Assembly: GCA_029984035.1 (NCBI GenBank)
Contig: JASBYJ010000001.1
Coordinates: forward strand, 186,001-250,000
From: Conchiformibius sp.
GTDB lineage: Bacteria; Pseudomonadota; Gammaproteobacteria; Burkholderiales; Neisseriaceae
Length of the DNA: 64,000 nucleotides
Direction of reading: 5' to 3'
Below the pieces are notes generated by a model. It searched no databases and had not been told where the DNA came from. It saw only the letters and a program-made list of their open reading frames with translations. Shown here in pieces: positions 60,838-64,000 of the stretch (within the stretch, counting starts at the first letter, position 1; the number at the start of each line of letters is the position of its first letter). Position numbers and translations under genes: made by a program.

Positions 60838-62838
60838 ATGCAAGACCCATTCATTTATCTGGAAAACCTCCATAGCAACGAAACCCGCCGATTTATTGCC
60901 GATGCGCACGGTAAAACCGTATCACGTTTTGGAAATTGTCCCCAATTCAACCTATTGAAACAAGATATTACGCAACAGCTGCAAGACGAAAAACAAATTC
61001 CGTTTTGTCAAGAACACCGCGCCAGAATGTACCACTTCCACCAATCTGCCGAATACCCGAAAGGCGTATATCGCGTATGCAGCGCTTCATCCTACCGAAG
61101 CGGGCTGCCTGAATGGGAAATCTTGTTTGATGTAGCGGCGTTTGACAGTATTTTGGGCGGTGATGTGTATTTGGAAGGTGCGTCGCATTACGTGGAACAA
61201 CCCGAACGGGTGTTGCTGACGTTGAGCGATGCGGGTAGCGATGCGGCTTATACGGTCGAATTTGATGTGGCGGCACGAAGCATTGTCGAAGGCGGCTTTC
61301 ATTTTCCGTTGGGTAAAAACCATATTGCTTGGCGCGATGAAAACAGTGTGTGGGTTTGCCCTGCATGGGACGAACGCCAGCTGACGGTTGCAGGTTATCC
61401 GCGCCAAGTGTGGCTGTTGCGGCGCGGCCAAAGTTTCGAAGAAGCCCAACCGGTCTATCAAATGGACAAGAGCGGTGTGATGGTGAACGCATGGCGTTAT
61501 TTGGACGGTCAGGGCGCCCCGATTGATTTGATTGAAGCGGCCACCGGTTTTTTCAGTAAAGACTATTTCCAAGCGGATGCCGACGGCCATGTTTTGCCGC
61601 TTAATCTGCCGAAGGATTGCGAGATTGTCGGTTATCTGGCAGGGCAATTAATGATACATCTCAAAAGCGTTTGGCAACGGGCAAACCACAGCTACCCGGC
61701 CGGTGCTCTGCTTGCCGTGAAGTTAAGCAGAGGCGAACTGGGAGCGGCAGAAGTGCTGTTTGCACCCTCCGAAACACAGGCTTTGGAAAGCGTGGAAACC
61801 AGTAAACGCTTTGTTCTGGCAAGTATTTTAGACAATGTTTCAGGCAGCCTGAAAGCGTGGAAATGGGAACAGGGCAGTTGGCAGGAGCAGATTTTGCCCG
61901 ATTTGCCCAAAGGCGCGTTGGAAATAGTCGACCAACCTTGGGGCGGCGATGTGGTTTGTTTGACCGCCAGTGATTTCATTACACCGCTCACACTGTTCGC
62001 ACTGGATTTAAACGTGATGGAATTATCCGTTTTGCGCCGCCAGCCCAAACAGTTTGATGCAGACGGTATAGAAGTGCGCCGGCATGTCGCCGTTTCTGCC
62101 GATGGAACGCATATTCCTTATTACCATGTCGGAAAACGCCACGCCCCCGATACCCCGACACTGGTTTACGCCTATGGCGGATTTGCCGTTCCCGAATTGC
62201 CGCACTATCTGGGCAGCATAGGGCGGCATTGGCTTGCACAAGGCAAGTCCTTTGTACTGGCCAACATACGCGGCGGAGGCGAGTTTCCGCACTGGCATCG
62301 GGCTGCACAAAAAGAAAACAAATTCAAAAGCGTAGATGACTTGCTTGCCGTAGTTGCCGACTTGCACCGACGCGGCTACAGCCGACCCGATAAAACCGCC
62401 ATTCAAGGCGGCAGCAACGGAGGCTTGATTGCCGCAGCGGCATTTGTACGAGAGCCGCAACGCATAGGCGCACTGGTGTGCGAAGTGCCGCTAACCGATA
62501 TGCTGCGCTATACCGAATTATCCGCCGGCGCAAGCTGGATAGAAGAATACGGCGACCCTGAGCTGCCTGAAGAACGCGCATATTTGCAAAAATTGTCGCC
62601 CTACCATAATCTTCAGGCAGCCTGCCGCTATCCGCCTGCGCTGATAACCACCAGCCTGAGCGATGACCGCGTTCATCCCGCCCATGCTTTGAAGTTTTAC
62701 GCCAAACTGCACGCCGTCTCGCCGCAAAGTTGGCTTTACGCCCCCGATAACGGCGGACATACGGGCAGCGGCACGCAGGAGCAGACTGCCGAAGAAATGG
62801 CTTGTATATTGGTGTTTCTGAATGAGATGTTAAAGTAA
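60838..62838 (+). CDS. Prolyl oligopeptidase family serine peptidase (S9A)
   Basis: 666 residues. DPFIYLEN at the start is the N-terminal signature (DPYxWLE), then a beta-propeller (about 70-400), then the alpha/beta-hydrolase domain. Nucleophile Ser526 in IQGGSNGGLIAAA, an Asp in SLSDDRVHPAHALKFYAKL and His in DNGGHTGSGTQEQ complete the triad; YAYGGFAVPELP forms the oxyanion region. No signal peptide, so likely cytosolic cleavage of proline-containing peptides. A DUS overlaps the region just before ATG. Confidence 0.92.
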   Translation: MQDPFIYLENLHSNETRRFIADAHGKTVSRFGNCPQFNLLKQDITQQLQDEKQIPFCQEHRARMYHFHQSAEYPKGVYRVCSASSYRSGLPEWEILFDVAAFDSILGGDVYLEGASHYVEQPERVLLTLSDAGSDAAYTVEFDVAARSIVEGGFHFPLGKNHIAWRDENSVWVCPAWDERQLTVAGYPRQVWLLRRGQSFEEAQPVYQMDKSGVMVNAWRYLDGQGAPIDLIEAATGFFSKDYFQADADGHVLPLNLPKDCEIVGYLAGQLMIHLKSVWQRANHSYPAGALLAVKLSRGELGAAEVLFAPSETQALESVETSKRFVLASILDNVSGSLKAWKWEQGSWQEQILPDLPKGALEIVDQPWGGDVVCLTASDFITPLTLFALDLNVMELSVLRRQPKQFDADGIEVRRHVAVSADGTHIPYYHVGKRHAPDTPTLVYAYGGFAVPELPHYLGSIGRHWLAQGKSFVLANIRGGGEFPHWHRAAQKENKFKSVDDLLAVVADLHRRGYSRPDKTAIQGGSNGGLIAAAAFVREPQRIGALVCEVPLTDMLRYTELSAGASWIEEYGDPELPEERAYLQKLSPYHNLQAACRYPPALITTSLSDDRVHPAHALKFYAKLHAVSPQSWLYAPDNGGHTGSGTQEQTAEEMACILVFLNEMLK

Positions 62839-63207
62839 AGGCGGATGTGATAAATACTTCTAAGGTGGCTCTATATAAATTTCCGTTTTGTGTTTTTATT
62901 TTGGTTTGCGGGTTTCGTTTTATTAAGATGTGATTCATAGATAATAAATTATTATTCTCAAATTTAAATATTTTATTTTTGAATAAATTTGATTTTATTG
63001 GGTTCGGAATGGTGCATAGGGCAGTGAAGTTTTGCTTCTGATGTTAAGTAATTGATTGTTTTTTATAGAAAAAAATTTTATTGCTCTTATAAATCAAAGA
63101 GCGGTTTGCTTTGTTTTAGAAATAAATTATAATATCAATTGTAATAATCTATCAGAAGTGTTTCTTTATCAGAAGTGTTTCTTTAAATTAATTTGGAGTT
63201 TGTTATT
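62839..63207. other. AT-rich intergenic region with a 17-bp tandem duplication
   Basis: 369 bases, very AT-rich, no gene. ATCAGAAGTGTTTCTTT occurs twice back to back (63151-63167 and 63168-63184), just upstream of the ribosome binding site of the next gene. Confidence 0.6.
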
Positions 63208-64000
63208 GTGGTTATCGTTCCTTCGATTTCATTTAAGAAAATATTGGTTGTTTTTATTGCTGCATTTGCTCTTACGGGATGTAACAATGAGGCTAAAGTT
63301 TCTAAAGATACTACGACTGCAGTAAAAGCGGAAAATGTCAGTAAAAAACTTCCTGAAAACGTTCCTGTAATTACTGTAGCCACTCAAGCGGATTATCCGC
63401 CGTTTGATTTTTTTGGAGAGAGCGGCAAATTTGCAGGTTTTGATGTCGATGTCATTAATGCAGTTGCTACCAACCAAGGCATGAGCGTCAATATGATTAA
63501 TGTTCCGTGGCAGGTGATTTTTACTGGTTTGGATAAAAAAGAATACGATGTTGTTATAGGTGCTATGGCACCAACTCCTGAACGTGCGGCGAAATATGCT
63601 TTAACTGAAAGTTATGCAAAAGCCCCCAATAGTGTTGTTGTTCTGGAAGATTCTCCGATTAAACGTTTGTCTGAACTGAATGGAAGAACGGTTGGTTTGT
63701 TTCTTGCCGATAATGCCTACAATACTGACAATGATTTGAAAGCGAACGGAATTGTCGTTAATCCGAAAGGGCAGTCATCTACTTGGATGCTGTTGAAAGA
63801 TTTAATGAAAGGTGAAACTGAAGCGGCAATCGTCGACAGATTGGTGGCCTTATACCATATGAAGAATATTCCTAATCAGAAGTTCCGTTTTATTGAATTA
63901 CCTTCATTGGTGGAAACAGATATAGTCATGGCTGCCCGTGATAGAGATTTGGCAGATAAGCTTAATCTCGGACTGGCAAATATCAAAGAGAATGGTACTT
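63208..64000 (+). CDS. Amino-acid ABC transporter substrate-binding lipoprotein, 3' end beyond window
   Basis: Starts with GTG 63208 behind TTGGAG; 264 codons are in the window and the frame is open at the edge. Lipobox ALTGC (Cys25). The mature part begins VPVITVATQADYPPFDFFGES and GKFAGFDVDVINAVATNQG, the signature of family 3 solute-binding proteins, then VPWQVIFTGLDKKEYDVVIGAMAPTPER. It binds a polar amino acid or related ligand in the periplasm. GC content is lower than the upstream peptidase gene. Confidence 0.9.
   Translation, partial: MVIVPSISFKKILVVFIAAFALTGCNNEAKVSKDTTTAVKAENVSKKLPENVPVITVATQADYPPFDFFGESGKFAGFDVDVINAVATNQGMSVNMINVPWQVIFTGLDKKEYDVVIGAMAPTPERAAKYALTESYAKAPNSVVVLEDSPIKRLSELNGRTVGLFLADNAYNTDNDLKANGIVVNPKGQSSTWMLLKDLMKGETEAAIVDRLVALYHMKNIPNQKFRFIELPSLVETDIVMAARDRDLADKLNLGLANIKENGT

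Overview
This window is chromosomal DNA of a Neisseriaceae bacterium. The main sign is the very frequent 12-mer AGGCTGCCTGAA, often as inverted pairs, which matches the DNA uptake sequence (DUS) dialect known from Simonsiella and relatives rather than the meningococcal GCCGTCTGAA form. Gene content agrees: minCDE-oxyR, pilT-pilU, zur, CNP1 and single copies of neisserial housekeeping genes. No rRNA, IS element or prophage was seen.

Layout. 1-12.6 kb: a partial NUDIX-like gene, adk, CNP1, metG, a degenerate DAHP-synthase-like protein, nlpD-surE, a lysozyme-inhibitor-like lipoprotein, lolC-lolD, a TlpA-type thioredoxin and yicC. 13-18.3 kb: a 1455-residue trimeric autotransporter adhesin with a G10 tract upstream of its promoter, followed by a 131-bp minisatellite loaded with DUS. 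18.9-31 kb: dusA, a small tRNA-like gene with its own promoter, recA, a kinase-like gene, cytochrome c', an SDR, yggX, acpP-fabF, lepB/lepA, a low-GC lipoprotein and an orphan MNT-type nucleotidyltransferase. 31-44 kb: BI-1 protein, maeB, dgkA-bcp, pilU-pilT, ilvE, lapAB, rsgA, DUF805 and avtA. 44.5-44.8 kb: a short, decayed CRISPR array (36-bp repeats, four spacers of exactly 30 bp) with no cas genes in the window. 44.9-50.2 kb: ogt, potD, minCDE-oxyR and zur.

50.2-55.1 kb is an accessory island: a C-terminal leuS fragment, then a restriction-modification locus. One polypeptide joins a PD-(D/E)XK nuclease domain to an N6-adenine methylase. It is followed by a two-TRD specificity gene that ends at a G11 tract, and a third TRD reading frame that a one-base slip would fuse on. 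This is a phase-variable specificity switch. mnmG follows.

57.8-60.5 kb holds the most unusual locus: a cluster of four tRNA-like elements (one canonical cloverleaf with a Val anticodon, one Lys-like with an eight-base anticodon loop, one with a nine-bp anticodon stem plus a variable hairpin, one mini form) directly upstream of a 659-residue slipin (SPFH) protein whose N-terminus carries three related repeats. Slipins are known from bacterial RNA-repair (rtc) operons, where tRNA-mimicking Y RNAs also occur, so a tRNA-damage or decoy role is a reasonable inference; no rtcB or rsr is in the window. A prolyl-oligopeptidase and a partial amino-acid-binding lipoprotein close the window.
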